A stretch of 64,000 nt of DNA from Rosenbergiella australiborealis (GTDB lineage: Bacteria > Pseudomonadota > Gammaproteobacteria > Enterobacterales > Enterobacteriaceae), in contig NZ_JABBFO010000010.1 of the NCBI RefSeq assembly GCF_018494035.1, positions 35,372 to 99,371 of the forward strand, in the 5' to 3' direction. This document shows, piece after piece, positions 19,209-27,925 of the stretch. The notes below the pieces were generated by a model. The model was not told where the DNA came from, did not search any database, and saw nothing but the letters and a program-made list of their open reading frames with translations. The first letter of the stretch is position 1; each line of letters opens with the position of its first letter. Both the position numbers and the translations under genes were made by a program.

Positions 19209-20873
19209 ATGTCGCGACAATCAAAAGAACAATTCACTGAAAATAATGGCAGTGTTTACGACGATGGTCATCATGATACACCGCAAGAACTTGGTTGGTT
19301 GAGCAATGACGATAACCATGAACCAGAGCCTGAGTATATTGCGGGGATGCCTTCGGCAGATGCCCTGACACCGTCTGATCGCTACTTAGAATTATTTGAA
19401 GATGTACAAAGCCAATACATTTTCGAGGACAGTAAAACCTTTGCTGATTGCGCACCCAAATACGATCCTGTCGATATCCTTATTCTGTATCGTAAGCTCA
19501 CCCGCCGGTCACAAGATTTCTCCCTCCACCAATTTGTGAAAGATCACTTTCACTTACCCGAGGAGAGTCATAATTATGCACACGATGAGAATGAAAAGAG
19601 AACTCTCCGTCAGCATATTGATGCCCTGTGGCCCATTATGATTAGAGACCCGCAGAGTTATCACCCCAATACATCGTTACTTCCCTTACCGAAGCCTTAT
19701 GTTGTACCGGGAGGACGTTTTACTGAGGTCTACTATTGGGATTCTTACTTTTCTATGCTGGGGTTGGCAGAAAGTGGAAACCTCGATCTGATCAAAAATA
19801 TGACAGATAACTTTGCATGGTTAATTGAGAAATATGGGCATATCCCTAACGGTAATAGAACTTACTATCTTAGTCGGTCACAACCGCCTGTGTTTGCGTT
19901 AATGGTCGAATTATGTGAATCCGTCAATATTGTCGGCTCTGAGCAGTACCTGCCCTACCTTATCTCTGAATATCACTATTGGATGGATGGATCAGGATCA
20001 TTAAATGCCCATCAGGCTTTTCGGCATGTGGTAAAGATGTCTGATGGATCAATGCTTAATCGTTACTGGGATGACCGCGATACACCACGCGATGAATCGT
20101 GGCGCGAAGATATTGAAACGGCATCCTCTTCTAACAGACCGGCAAAAGAAGTTTTTCGTGATTTACGGGCTGGCGCTGCTTCCGGCTGGGATTACTCTTC
20201 CCGCTGGCTACGAGATCCTACCCGACTCGCCAGTATCCGAACTACGCAATATATACCTATCGATCTCAATGCCTTGCTCTATAAACTGGAGGTTACTATT
20301 GCAACCCTCGCCGAGAAAGCAGGGGAAACGTTAACGGCACGCGCCTGGGAGAAAAAAGCGAAAGAGAGACTGACTGCGATCAATCGATGGTTATGGGATG
20401 AAGAGAATGGCGTTTTCCGTGACTATGATTGGTGTAGACAGCAGTTTGGGTTGTTCAGTGCCGCAGCACCGGTCACCTTATTTACCGGGCTCGCTACGCC
20501 CGAGCAAGCTGCACGTATCGCGCAGCAAATTAATGAGCAGCTTCTTGCCCCCGGTGGACTTCTCACAACAACTATTGAGAGCGGTGAACAATGGGACAAA
20601 CCTAATGCCTGGGCCCCTCTACAATGGATGGCTATTCAGGGATTAAAAAAATATGGGCACTTCGATCTCGCAGAAGAAATTGCGATTCGCTGGCTGACGA
20701 CCGTTAATAAAGTATTTAAAGAAAATCATAAGTTAGTCGAAAAATATAATGTGATGAATGAGTCCAACGCACACGGCGGTGGCGGTGAATACCCACTACA
20801 AGATGGATTTGGTTGGACTAACGGTGTGACGCGATGCCTGATCAGTGAGTATGGTCATCTGCTCAACAAATAA
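19209..20873 (+). CDS. treF: Cytoplasmic trehalase
   Basis: Hydrolyses trehalose to two glucose molecules in the cytoplasm (glycoside hydrolase family 37). 554 residues, no signal peptide, with the acidic N-terminal extension typical of TreF rather than periplasmic TreA. Family signatures: [20 protein letters not shown] around residue 170, [30 protein letters not shown] (catalytic Asp region), [18 protein letters not shown] and [21 protein letters not shown] 19209 follows a strong TAAGGAGG. A sigma-S-type -10 upstream fits stationary-phase expression. Confidence 0.96.
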   Translation: MSRQSKEQFTENNGSVYDDGHHDTPQELGWLSNDDNHEPEPEYIAGMPSADALTPSDRYLELFEDVQSQYIFEDSKTFADCAPKYDPVDILILYRKLTRRSQDFSLHQFVKDHFHLPEESHNYAHDENEKRTLRQHIDALWPIMIRDPQSYHPNTSLLPLPKPYVVPGGRFTEVYYWDSYFSMLGLAESGNLDLIKNMTDNFAWLIEKYGHIPNGNRTYYLSRSQPPVFALMVELCESVNIVGSEQYLPYLISEYHYWMDGSGSLNAHQAFRHVVKMSDGSMLNRYWDDRDTPRDESWREDIETASSSNRPAKEVFRDLRAGAASGWDYSSRWLRDPTRLASIRTTQYIPIDLNALLYKLEVTIATLAEKAGETLTARAWEKKAKERLTAINRWLWDEENGVFRDYDWCRQQFGLFSAAAPVTLFTGLATPEQAARIAQQINEQLLAPGGLLTTTIESGEQWDKPNAWAPLQWMAIQGLKKYGHFDLAEEIAIRWLTTVNKVFKENHKLVEKYNVMNESNAHGGGGEYPLQDGFGWTNGVTRCLISEYGHLLNK

Positions 20874-20876
20874 AAA

Positions 20877-20896
20877 AAGCCTCCTGATGGAGGCTT
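20877..20896. terminator. Terminator shared by treF and the convergent LEA-like gene
   Basis: AAGCCTCC (20877-20884) / GGAGGCTT (20889-20896), an 8-bp stem with a 4-base loop. On the minus strand it is followed by a T7 run, so it is a strong terminator for the gene at 20923-21393; it also follows the treF stop. Confidence 0.85.
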
Positions 20897-20922
20897 GATC
20901 AGAAAAACGGAGAAGCGGGAGC

Positions 20923-21393
20923 TTAGTTAGTGCTATCAGAAACTGATTTTTTTGCACTGGCCGCGGCATCTTTTGTTTTTTGCCATGCGCTGCTCGCACC
21001 TTGCTTAGTGCTATCTACGCCCTTAGAAGTCACTTCTTTGGTTTTATTCCAGCCTTGGGTTGTGCCTTCTTTGGTTTTGTTCCAGCCTTTAGTCGCGCCT
21101 TCTTTAGTCTTGTTCCAGCGGTGCTCAGCATTTTCCTTCGCTTTAGTGGTGTTGCTGTTGTCACCCTGTAGGCGATGTTTCGCCTTGTTAACATTTTCAT
21201 TGAGACGATTTTTAGACTCAGTCGTCGCTTCAGAAGCACGATCTTGCGCTTTTTGAGATGTCTCAGACGCACGATTTTGTAGCTGCTGAGTTTTCTCCTG
21301 TAGCTGCTCAGTAGGCGTTGGCGTGGTGTCAGCAAAAGCATGAGAAGCCAAAAACGTCATTGAAAGGGCAGCAGCAGTAAGTGTCTTTTTCAT
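20923..21393 (-). CDS. Secreted LEA-like repeat protein, unknown function
   Basis: 156-residue exported, highly charged, low-complexity protein. Signal peptide MKKTLTAAALSMTFLASHAFA, then an Ala/Lys/Glu/Thr/Gln-rich body with no hydrophobic core. About residues 89-145 hold near-copies of an 11-residue unit, KEGATKGWNKT / KEGTTQGWNKT / KEVTSKGVDST / KQGASSAWQKT, the period seen in late-embryogenesis-abundant and apolipoprotein-type amphipathic helices. A TTG three codons upstream is open, but ATG 21393 has the better AAGGA spacing. A sigma-70-like promoter precedes it. A desiccation or stress role is inference only. Confidence 0.75.
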   Translation of the reverse strand: MKKTLTAAALSMTFLASHAFADTTPTPTEQLQEKTQQLQNRASETSQKAQDRASEATTESKNRLNENVNKAKHRLQGDNSNTTKAKENAEHRWNKTKEGATKGWNKTKEGTTQGWNKTKEVTSKGVDSTKQGASSAWQKTKDAAASAKKSVSDSTN

Positions 21394-21429
21394 CTTATTC
21401 AATCCTTGTAAGTAGTAATACCTGTTAAA

Positions 21430-21458
21430 AACATAGCAACCAAATTAAAAACTGACAA
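21430..21458 (-). promoter_or_regulatory. Candidate sigma-70 promoter of the LEA-like gene
   Basis: On the minus strand TTGTCA (21458-21453), a 17-bp spacer, then TATGTT (21435-21430), about 37 bp before the gene's ATG. Confidence 0.5.
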
Positions 21459-21775
21459 GTAATTAGGTTTAAAACGGAATATTCTTATCCACCTTCCCTG
21501 TCCAAGGGACCGATGACTCGCTTATTGAACATAATTATTAATAGAAACATTAATAAAAAAATGCAAAGTATTTATTTAAAAAACTCATAAAAATAATGCT
21601 TAACAACTAGGAAATTAACTTATAAAAAGAATAATATATGAAACAATCCTATTTTAAGAGTTTTTTAAATTTGCATATGGAAGATAGAGAGAAAGCCTGA
21701 CATAATCGACACAATCTAATTTAAAATTAAGAGGAAAAGCTCGCTACATTAATAATTCATTGCTAATAAAACAAC

Positions 21776-21785
21776 CTACACTTAA
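21776..21785 (+). promoter_or_regulatory. Sigma-S-type -10 element before the LuxR-like gene
   Basis: CTACACTTAA is an exact match to the RpoS -10 consensus CTAYACTTAA, 27 bp before the ATG, giving a very short leader. Confidence 0.5.
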
Positions 21786-21812
21786 CTTTAACCGTGATGA
21801 TTATGGTGTTAT

Positions 21813-22421
21813 ATGAATAACAAGGAATACGTTCGTTCTATAGCTATCATTGATACGTGCAATTTCACTAAGATTGCAATTGAATCAGTCTGCCAGCAAA
21901 TTTCTAATAAAATATTAGTATTACGTTTTAATTCAGTACAAGAACTAATTCAACACCCTCAACGCTCTCAGGTCGATCTCGTGTTCTATGATACGCTAAC
22001 GACTAATAGTATTATTATTGATCCCGAATTAGACATAAGAAAAATTAGAGATAATATTAATGGTGTAAAAATTTGTATCTTCTCAATACTCCATCAATTT
22101 ATGTCAATAAAAAGCGCAGATTATGAAATTGATAAAAGATTATCATTAGAGGACTTCAATTTTTTTACTCGTATACTCTGCCAAGATGATGGTGAAAGAT
22201 GTAAGAGAAACTACAGTGTCGTTTTTTACGATAGAATCAACTTATCTAAAGAGCAAGTCTCTTTACTACGTGGTTATCTATTGAACCTCAACACCAAAGA
22301 TATTGCCGATATTTTGCAATGTAACCTACGAAAAGTCTATTTCTATCGTGAAGGTACACTAAGAAAAGGAAAAAATAGACCTAGTTTTTATAAGGATATT
22401 GGGAGACTCATCAATCCTTAA
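21813..22421 (+). CDS. LuxR-family (RcsA/FimZ-like) transcriptional regulator
   Basis: 202-residue protein with the layout of RcsA-type regulators: an N-terminal degenerate receiver-like region (IAIIDTCNFTKIAIESVC, VDLVFYDTL) without a clear phospho-acceptor context, and a C-terminal helix-turn-helix around residues 145-200 (LSKEQVSLLRGYLLNLNTKDIADILQ... then KVYFYREGTLRKGKNRPS). The recognition-helix part is only loosely LuxR-like, so exact subfamily is unsure. AT-rich and flanked by accessory genes; it faces an eleven-gene surface-glycan string, which makes a control role for that locus plausible. Weak ribosome site. Confidence 0.6.
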   Translation: MNNKEYVRSIAIIDTCNFTKIAIESVCQQISNKILVLRFNSVQELIQHPQRSQVDLVFYDTLTTNSIIIDPELDIRKIRDNINGVKICIFSILHQFMSIKSADYEIDKRLSLEDFNFFTRILCQDDGERCKRNYSVVFYDRINLSKEQVSLLRGYLLNLNTKDIADILQCNLRKVYFYREGTLRKGKNRPSFYKDIGRLINP

Positions 22422-22423
22422 TG

Positions 22424-22468
22424 CGCTAAAGGCTACGTTATATTAAAAGCGGAGCCTTTAGCGTTTTA
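22424..22468 (+). terminator. Terminator of the LuxR-like gene
   Basis: CGCTAAAGGCT (22424-22434) and AGCCTTTAGCG (22453-22463) form a perfect 11-bp stem with an 18-base loop followed by TTTTA. It may also slow transcription of the minus-strand string arriving from the right. Confidence 0.75.
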
Positions 22469-22486
22469 TACTAATATCTACTGGCC

Positions 22487-22738
22487 TTAACGTGGTGACT
22501 TAATAAACCAGCGTAAAGAGTTAGAATATAACTGAGGGGATTTTATCACCTTCCCCTCTTCAACCAATTGTAAAAGTAAACTCCGTGTCACATAGATGCT
22601 TGAATCGCAGCGATCTGAAATATCTCGTGTTTTTGGCCAGAAATCCAAATCGGGTAACTGTCCCTTCTGTATCATCGAATGAGTATATTTTTCACAAAGT
22701 TCAGACACAGCATTTAATACTTCATCTTTTTTAGTCAT
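22487..22738 (-). CDS. PapI/FaeA-like winged-helix regulator
   Basis: 83-residue protein. The stretch TRDISDRCDSSIYVTRSLLLQLVEEGKV (about residues 37-64) with LRWFI at the end follows the small winged-helix pattern of PapI/FaeA-type regulators (TxxIA..c..s.yqaR..L..LE.eGkV). In fimbrial operons such proteins work with Lrp and Dam methylation to set phase. Here no fimbrial genes are near; it is the last gene of the minus-strand glycan string, 26 bp after the acyltransferase. The assignment rests on pattern reading of a short protein. Confidence 0.5.
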   Translation of the reverse strand: MTKKDEVLNAVSELCEKYTHSMIQKGQLPDLDFWPKTRDISDRCDSSIYVTRSLLLQLVEEGKVIKSPQLYSNSLRWFIKSPR

Positions 22739-22764
22739 TTGATATCTCCATTATCATTAAATAA

Positions 22765-23837
22765 CTATTTAAATATATAACTTTTCATTAGCGTGGATAT
22801 TTTCTCTTCAACCTTTATGCAAAAAAGATAGCTAATACACCAAGAAAAGAGTAAAGATAAAAAAAACAGATTAAATCTAGCATTAAAAGAATCGAATACC
22901 TGCTCTCCAAATGTTAGCTTTGAAAGCTCTATTAGTGAAAAGATTACTGCCATATGCAGTAAATAAATGGAATAAGATATCCTCGCTGTGAACGAAATAA
23001 AATTAGGGACGGATATTTTATCTATATCAAATATTTTTATACAGTATATAAAAAAAATGAGTGCAGGGATAAGCATCAGTCCTATATGCATATCATCAGT
23101 GAAATTAATTAACCTCCACTCTACAATTATTGATAAAAATGAAATCAACATTAACAAAATAAAAATAATATGTTTAGTTCGTGTGAGTAAAAGTATTAAA
23201 GAATCATAATAAAAGGCAAGAAAATAGCCTATTATAAACTCCACAATAATGGGATTAGTGGAGAAGTTAAACCACGCAATTATATTCCCATTAACCTGTA
23301 ACCCTAGAGTTTTAAAACAGTATTTAATAGAAATAATAGCCATTAAAATAACAATAACGACTAATTGTCTATATCTATTGAAAAACAGACTCAATGAAAC
23401 TATTAGGTAAAAAAAAACTCGTAGTTCAATGTCCATCCCACATCTACAACAGGTGAACCATAGACGGGACTGCCTGAATCAGATTGAGGAAAAAAAAGTA
23501 GACTTTTAACCAACACTGAAAAATCAGGATAAGTTGAAAATAAAGTTTTTTGAGTTATTACGTAACCTATAGTGATAATAAAGTAGGCAGGATAAATGCG
23601 TATCAGTCTTGACAAAATGTATTTTAGTAAACTAGATAAAGACCCTTTTATTTTTCTTGTAGTATGGCATGCTAAAAAACCACTGATAATAAAAAAAATA
23701 TCAACGCCAATATAACCTTTACGTAAAATTGTCGACTCTAAGGGATGCACAAACCAACTGTAGTGATAGAGAACGACTGCGATTACCGCAAAACCTCTCA
23801 GAAAGGCTACCGCTGATAGGGTTGTTCTATCATTCAT
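22765..23837 (-). pseudogene. Acyltransferase-3 family membrane protein, frameshifted at a T9 tract
   Basis: Two overlapping frames together give one OafA-type inner-membrane O-acyltransferase of about 355 residues. Frame 1 (23837-23403) has FLRGFAVIAVVLYHY, GVDIFFIISGFLACH and ends VGWTLNYEFFFT; frame 2 (to 22765) resumes FFYLIVSLSLF and carries the remaining membrane helices. The break is exactly at nine T residues on the minus strand (23417-23409): one added T restores GWTLNYEFFFYLI, the usual family sequence. It may be phase variable, corrected by slippage, truly dead, or a sequencing error. The family usually O-acetylates surface sugars. Confidence 0.8.
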
Positions 23838-23889
23838 TTTTAAATCTACCTTATATCTAATAGAGGGTTCCCCCTCTATTAGAACTTTA

Positions 23890-25896
23890 TCAAAACGTAA
23901 AATTAAGACCTGCTACATAATAGGCATCAGAAAGACCATTTTTTAATTTAGGGAAATCTACCGTTGTATAAGCCTGAGTTCTATTATTAATATTAAATGC
24001 CGCACCTAATTTAATATTAACATTAGAACTTTCACTATTTTTTATTTCTGTACTGAATTTTGTATCCGTCGTTTTAAGACTAGCTTTTATTGCACTCTGT
24101 TTTGTATACAAGGGATGTAAATAGTTAATTTCCAAGAAAGGATTAAACCTATTTTTCTTCCAAGAGAAATGCCATCCTGTCGATAAATAACTGTCTGAGA
24201 AACGGTGACGGCTAAACATCATTGAACTGCTTGTAGACGTTTTTTCAGTAAACCCGTTAATTTTACCCTTTCTATAAAGCACAGAAGCATGAGGGCCATG
24301 AGAGATATTATTGTTTAACAAAAAGTCATAACCTGCGTTAATCGAACCACTAAAATGGTTCCCCTTGGTCGTCGAACGTTCTGCCCTTAATGCTTTACCC
24401 AAAGGAATAATACGTTTCACCTCATCAAATTTAATATCCCCCATACTAACTTGTGTCGATAACCAACTTTGACCCAATAACAATTGAGCAAAAACAGACA
24501 TGGTTTTATTCATAAACCGAGTATGGAGATAGGGACTCAATCGAGAACGATTCGCTTGGCCTACGCTCAATGCCCCGCCTACACTGAGCGCGTTATTTGC
24601 TTGAATAATAATGCCAATGTTACTTTGCCCTCGTGATTGATTCCTGGTCGAAGAAGAAAAAAGAGACTGTCCTTGGTAGCCGCCAAAGAGTTGGTAAGGA
24701 CGACTGTTAACCTTATTTTGGCGAAAAAGACTAAGCTGAGACATCAAAAAGCTATTTTGCCCCAACATCAGTGCGCGCACAGGTTCAGCCAGCTGACTAA
24801 CCATCATTGGTGCATTAACAAGCGCAGTAATGTATTGAGCAATGATGGCATGTGCTTCAGGACTTGGATGGAACCAATCAGAAAAAAGATAGGTTTGATC
24901 ATTGTGCCATGTAGGGTGCGATGGATCACAGAACGGCGCCCCCACACCAATTTGACAGGTAGGAACTAAAATATTATCAAACCCATAAGTAGTCGGATGG
25001 TCGATCATTTCTTGAAACAAGCTATAACTATCTATATAGGCAATATTTCCAGTTAATGATGAGAGGCTCGATTCCAAATCGTGATTAAACTGAACGGTAA
25101 GACGGTTCTCCATAGAGAGTAACGTTCGATAGACATTGGCAATAACTTGGTGTGGAAACTGTAGACCGTAGTTATTAAGCACTTTTGATAAAGAGTTAAT
25201 AATCGCCTCTTGACGCTGTTCTTCACCATATACGTTACCTTCTTGTCGTAACGATTGATCTTGGATCTTGTACAGGCTAGGTAGGTCAAGGAGATTACCG
25301 CCGAGTAACATTTGTGAAAATCCGAATAGCGCTGTTGCCGTCCAAGGACTTAATCCTGCATTAGGTAAATTAGGAACCACAACAAGTCCAGCCCCCTTAT
25401 CAAGCAACGTACCGACTTGCCTTGCCACAGCCACCGGTGCATCAGAGAGTTGGTAATTTACCCCATCGTTAAAGAGATTTTTGAAATTAAGGGTTAATAA
25501 ACTCATTTCCACGTCAGCGGTGATATCGTTTGCACCGGCCCAAAATAAATAGAGATCATCTTTATTCGCTTTTCCATTATTTCTATTCAAATATTCATTG
25601 ATTTGATTCTCAGTTTTATAAATTAGAAGAGGTGTTTTACTTGCTGTCGCACCTGATAAAGAGTAATTATTCCCCCCTTCAGTACTAACAGTAAGATATT
25701 TATTTGTATAATTGAGTGAGATTATTTCATTATAGAGCAGGGAGTTATCACCCGATATATATCTCGTTTTAGAGTTCAAAAAATCTAATGCACCACCATC
25801 ACTTAAACTATCACCAAAACTTACCACATTTTCAAAAGCACATACTGATGTATTGAAAAATGATAGGAATATCAGTGATGTAAATGATTTTTTCAT
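23890..25896 (-). CDS. Autotransporter GDSL esterase/lipase (EstA/ApeE-like)
   Basis: 668-residue surface-anchored hydrolase. Signal peptide MKKSFTSLIFLSFFNTSVCA, then an SGNH/GDSL domain with nucleophile Ser30 in FGDSLSDGG, block II Gly in GGNNYSLSGATA, block III Asn in FWAGANDI and the catalytic Asp/His in SDWFHPSPEAHA around residue 345. The last ~280 residues form an autotransporter beta-barrel (SRPYQLFGGYQGQSLF... ending YYVAGLNFTF with terminal Phe). It is 52 bp upstream of the acyltransferase in the same direction. Substrate unknown; lipids or acylated glycans are both possible. Confidence 0.88.
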   Translation of the reverse strand: MKKSFTSLIFLSFFNTSVCAFENVVSFGDSLSDGGALDFLNSKTRYISGDNSLLYNEIISLNYTNKYLTVSTEGGNNYSLSGATASKTPLLIYKTENQINEYLNRNNGKANKDDLYLFWAGANDITADVEMSLLTLNFKNLFNDGVNYQLSDAPVAVARQVGTLLDKGAGLVVVPNLPNAGLSPWTATALFGFSQMLLGGNLLDLPSLYKIQDQSLRQEGNVYGEEQRQEAIINSLSKVLNNYGLQFPHQVIANVYRTLLSMENRLTVQFNHDLESSLSSLTGNIAYIDSYSLFQEMIDHPTTYGFDNILVPTCQIGVGAPFCDPSHPTWHNDQTYLFSDWFHPSPEAHAIIAQYITALVNAPMMVSQLAEPVRALMLGQNSFLMSQLSLFRQNKVNSRPYQLFGGYQGQSLFSSSTRNQSRGQSNIGIIIQANNALSVGGALSVGQANRSRLSPYLHTRFMNKTMSVFAQLLLGQSWLSTQVSMGDIKFDEVKRIIPLGKALRAERSTTKGNHFSGSINAGYDFLLNNNISHGPHASVLYRKGKINGFTEKTSTSSSMMFSRHRFSDSYLSTGWHFSWKKNRFNPFLEINYLHPLYTKQSAIKASLKTTDTKFSTEIKNSESSNVNIKLGAAFNINNRTQAYTTVDFPKLKNGLSDAYYVAGLNFTF

Positions 25897-25925
25897 TTAA
25901 TATCCTTATTAAACAACGTTATGTA

Positions 25926-26645
25926 TTAACTAAACCTATTAATGGCATTGAAATCGTAGAAATTGTAATACTCTTTATTTTCAATTATTTTTGCTGAGAC
26001 GACACCCCCATCTAAAATTGCTTCATTCACACATGCTGACAAGTAAAATATATTATTAGTTGATCTTGATTTTAATAATGCAGATTTAGCTAATTTAAAA
26101 AATAGACTGGCTTTGTTGAAATAGAAAAAACTTGCCATCGCTTCATCACTGATTGCTTTTTTTTCGACAACTTCAATTATTGAGTTACTGTCATCTCTTT
26201 TAATGTATGACCATTTTGGATGCACAGAAGAAAAACTTATCAACCCAATATCGGTATTACTTTCCCTAAATTCATTTATAACTGACTGACAATTAATATC
26301 AAGATATTGATCGGATGATGTTATAATGAGTTCATCATCATCATCCCAGTATTCAGCCGCTAGAAGACATGTACAAAGAGCACCTGCAGTATTATTGTTA
26401 ACGTTAATCAATATCGCGTCCTCCCCGACTATTCTTTGAATAATGTTATCAATCATATATTGCTGATTAGAAAAATTAGGTCTAATATAGATTTTATTAT
26501 AGTTATCTTCGATTGATTTCAAATAACATTGTGAATATTCAAAAATAGTTTTTCCATCAATTTCATTCAAAATCTTTGGGAATGAGTTTTCAGAGGATGT
26601 TTGATATAAATCCTCACCTACCATAGGAGTAATAATTGTTAGCAT
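25926..26645 (-). CDS. Degenerate sugar-nucleotidyltransferase-like protein
   Basis: 239 residues, evidently a paralogue of the nucleotidyltransferase at 31182-31937: both share a TAGA segment (NNNTAGALCTCLLAAEYW here), the D-x-D-like SSDQYLDIN, and KWSYI...EVVEKKAIS. The N-terminal nucleotide-binding loop is altered: MVGEDLYQTSSENSFPKIL replaces MAGEGSRF...PKPLI, losing the G-x-G-x-R signature. It may be a regulatory partner or a non-catalytic subunit. Its start overlaps the HAD gene by 7 bases. Confidence 0.65.
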   Translation of the reverse strand: MLTIITPMVGEDLYQTSSENSFPKILNEIDGKTIFEYSQCYLKSIEDNYNKIYIRPNFSNQQYMIDNIIQRIVGEDAILINVNNNTAGALCTCLLAAEYWDDDDELIITSSDQYLDINCQSVINEFRESNTDIGLISFSSVHPKWSYIKRDDSNSIIEVVEKKAISDEAMASFFYFNKASLFFKLAKSALLKSRSTNNIFYLSACVNEAILDGGVVSAKIIENKEYYNFYDFNAINRFS

Positions 26646-27277
26646 AGTCCTTTCTCCAATACAGATATTTTATTCTTTATATTGATGTAATTGACCTCTT
26701 CAATTTTACCAATCGCTAGGACATGAGCGCCACTGGCCTTGGCGGCATTAATCCCATTTTCATTATCTTCGATGATTAAACATTCTTGCGGTAAGAGATT
26801 CAGTTTATCAATTGCCTTTAGGTAAATTTCTGGTGATGGTTTGCTCTGTACGACATCTTGATTAGAGAGATAAAAGTCAAAATAATGAAGAATATTTGCC
26901 TTTGTAAGCATGACTTCAATAGTATTTTTTATCGAATTAGAAGCAACGGCTAACTTGTATCCTTCCGCCGTTAATCGAGATAACAGATATTCATGTTGAA
27001 ATTGTGGGTGACAGCAAGTCTCGACAATTTCAAGTGTATATTTCTGTTTTAGTTGATCGATAAAATCAAATAACTTTAAAGGTAGATCTTTCTCCTTACG
27101 AAGAATATCTAACTTTTTTTTAGTTGGTAAACCATCAAAACGTCGAAGATGCTGCTCATAATCAATTTGTAGACCAAACAGTTCCAATGCCCTATTTAAA
27201 GCATAGTAATGCCACTGCTGAGCATCGATAAGAACACCATCCATATCAAAAATTACAGCTTTAATTTTATTTTTCAT
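26639..27277 (-). CDS. HAD-superfamily phosphatase (beta-phosphoglucomutase-like)
   Basis: 212-residue haloacid dehalogenase family hydrolase with all four motifs: I IFDMDGVLIDA (nucleophile Asp and general acid Asp), II LAVASNS, III Lys in QSKPSPEIYLKA, IV IIEDNENGINAAKASG. The helical cap between motifs I and II puts it in the phosphoglycolate phosphatase/beta-PGM subgroup. In glycan clusters such enzymes remove a phosphate from a sugar or polyol phosphate before nucleotidyl activation. Overlaps both neighbours (11 and 7 bases), so tightly coupled. Confidence 0.85.
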   Translation of the reverse strand: MKNKIKAVIFDMDGVLIDAQQWHYYALNRALELFGLQIDYEQHLRRFDGLPTKKKLDILRKEKDLPLKLFDFIDQLKQKYTLEIVETCCHPQFQHEYLLSRLTAEGYKLAVASNSIKNTIEVMLTKANILHYFDFYLSNQDVVQSKPSPEIYLKAIDKLNLLPQECLIIEDNENGINAAKASGAHVLAIGKIEEVNYINIKNKISVLEKGLC

Positions 27278-27905
27278 AAAAGAACTCTACCGCTTTTTCG
27301 ATTTTATCTGTACAGAGCATTAATTGCTCGGAGTTATAATAGTCACTAGATAATAACTTTATATTATTCCACATCTCATTCTCATCTCTTCGATGTAACT
27401 CTGGCGAGACGATACAGACTTTTTTTCCAGCTTCGAGATAACTCATAATATTTTTTTCATCCAAATAATCCCGATGAAAACTATCTAACCAAATACCTTT
27501 CGCATATTTGAAAAGATCGTTATCGATTTCATATTCGCTACGGCGCATAAAAATATTCATATCCTCTTCTATATAATGAAGAGTATCGGGTATAGACATA
27601 TCAAAACAAAAATAATTATCCACTTTATAAAACTTTAGATATTCGTTTATCCTTTTTGCCAAACCATCTGATTTTATATTTAGTGCTAAAGGCAGCCTAT
27701 AATCGTAGGCTATAAATAATTTCAAAAAACACTCGAAACTAATACACTCTACGGAAGGAATATCATGACTAATCACTAGTTCTCCATTGAAATCCCTAAT
27801 ATCAGTCTCAGTACCGTACCCTTGTGAAAAGGATCGTTTAAAAGCACTAATTGTATTTTTTTCAGATGGATTTAACCAATATCCTCGATGTGATATTGAG
27901 ATCAT
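27267..27905 (-). CDS. Glycerophosphodiester phosphodiesterase-like protein (short)
   Basis: 212 residues with a GDPD/PI-PLC-type TIM barrel start: ISHRGYWLNPSEKNTISAF (HRG with E/NT), GTETDIRDFNGELVISHD (metal-binding E-x-D and the second catalytic His). These match the catalytic residues of glycerophosphodiesterases. It is shorter than the usual ~240-250 residues and the distal barrel is divergent. In capsule clusters related genes trim or make glycerol-phosphate-containing polymers; no signal peptide is visible, so it acts in the cytoplasm. Confidence 0.75.
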   Translation of the reverse strand: MISISHRGYWLNPSEKNTISAFKRSFSQGYGTETDIRDFNGELVISHDIPSVECISFECFLKLFIAYDYRLPLALNIKSDGLAKRINEYLKFYKVDNYFCFDMSIPDTLHYIEEDMNIFMRRSEYEIDNDLFKYAKGIWLDSFHRDYLDEKNIMSYLEAGKKVCIVSPELHRRDENEMWNNIKLLSSDYYNSEQLMLCTDKIEKAVEFFYEK

Positions 27906-27925
27906 TCCTTTGACTCCATTTATAA

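Larger units (their letters stand above)
21403..21812. other. AT-rich divergent intergenic region
   Basis: No gene in this 410 bp. It holds a promoter for the LEA-like gene and a sigma-S-type -10 for the LuxR-like gene, listed separately. The start of the AT-rich accessory block falls here. Confidence 0.6.
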
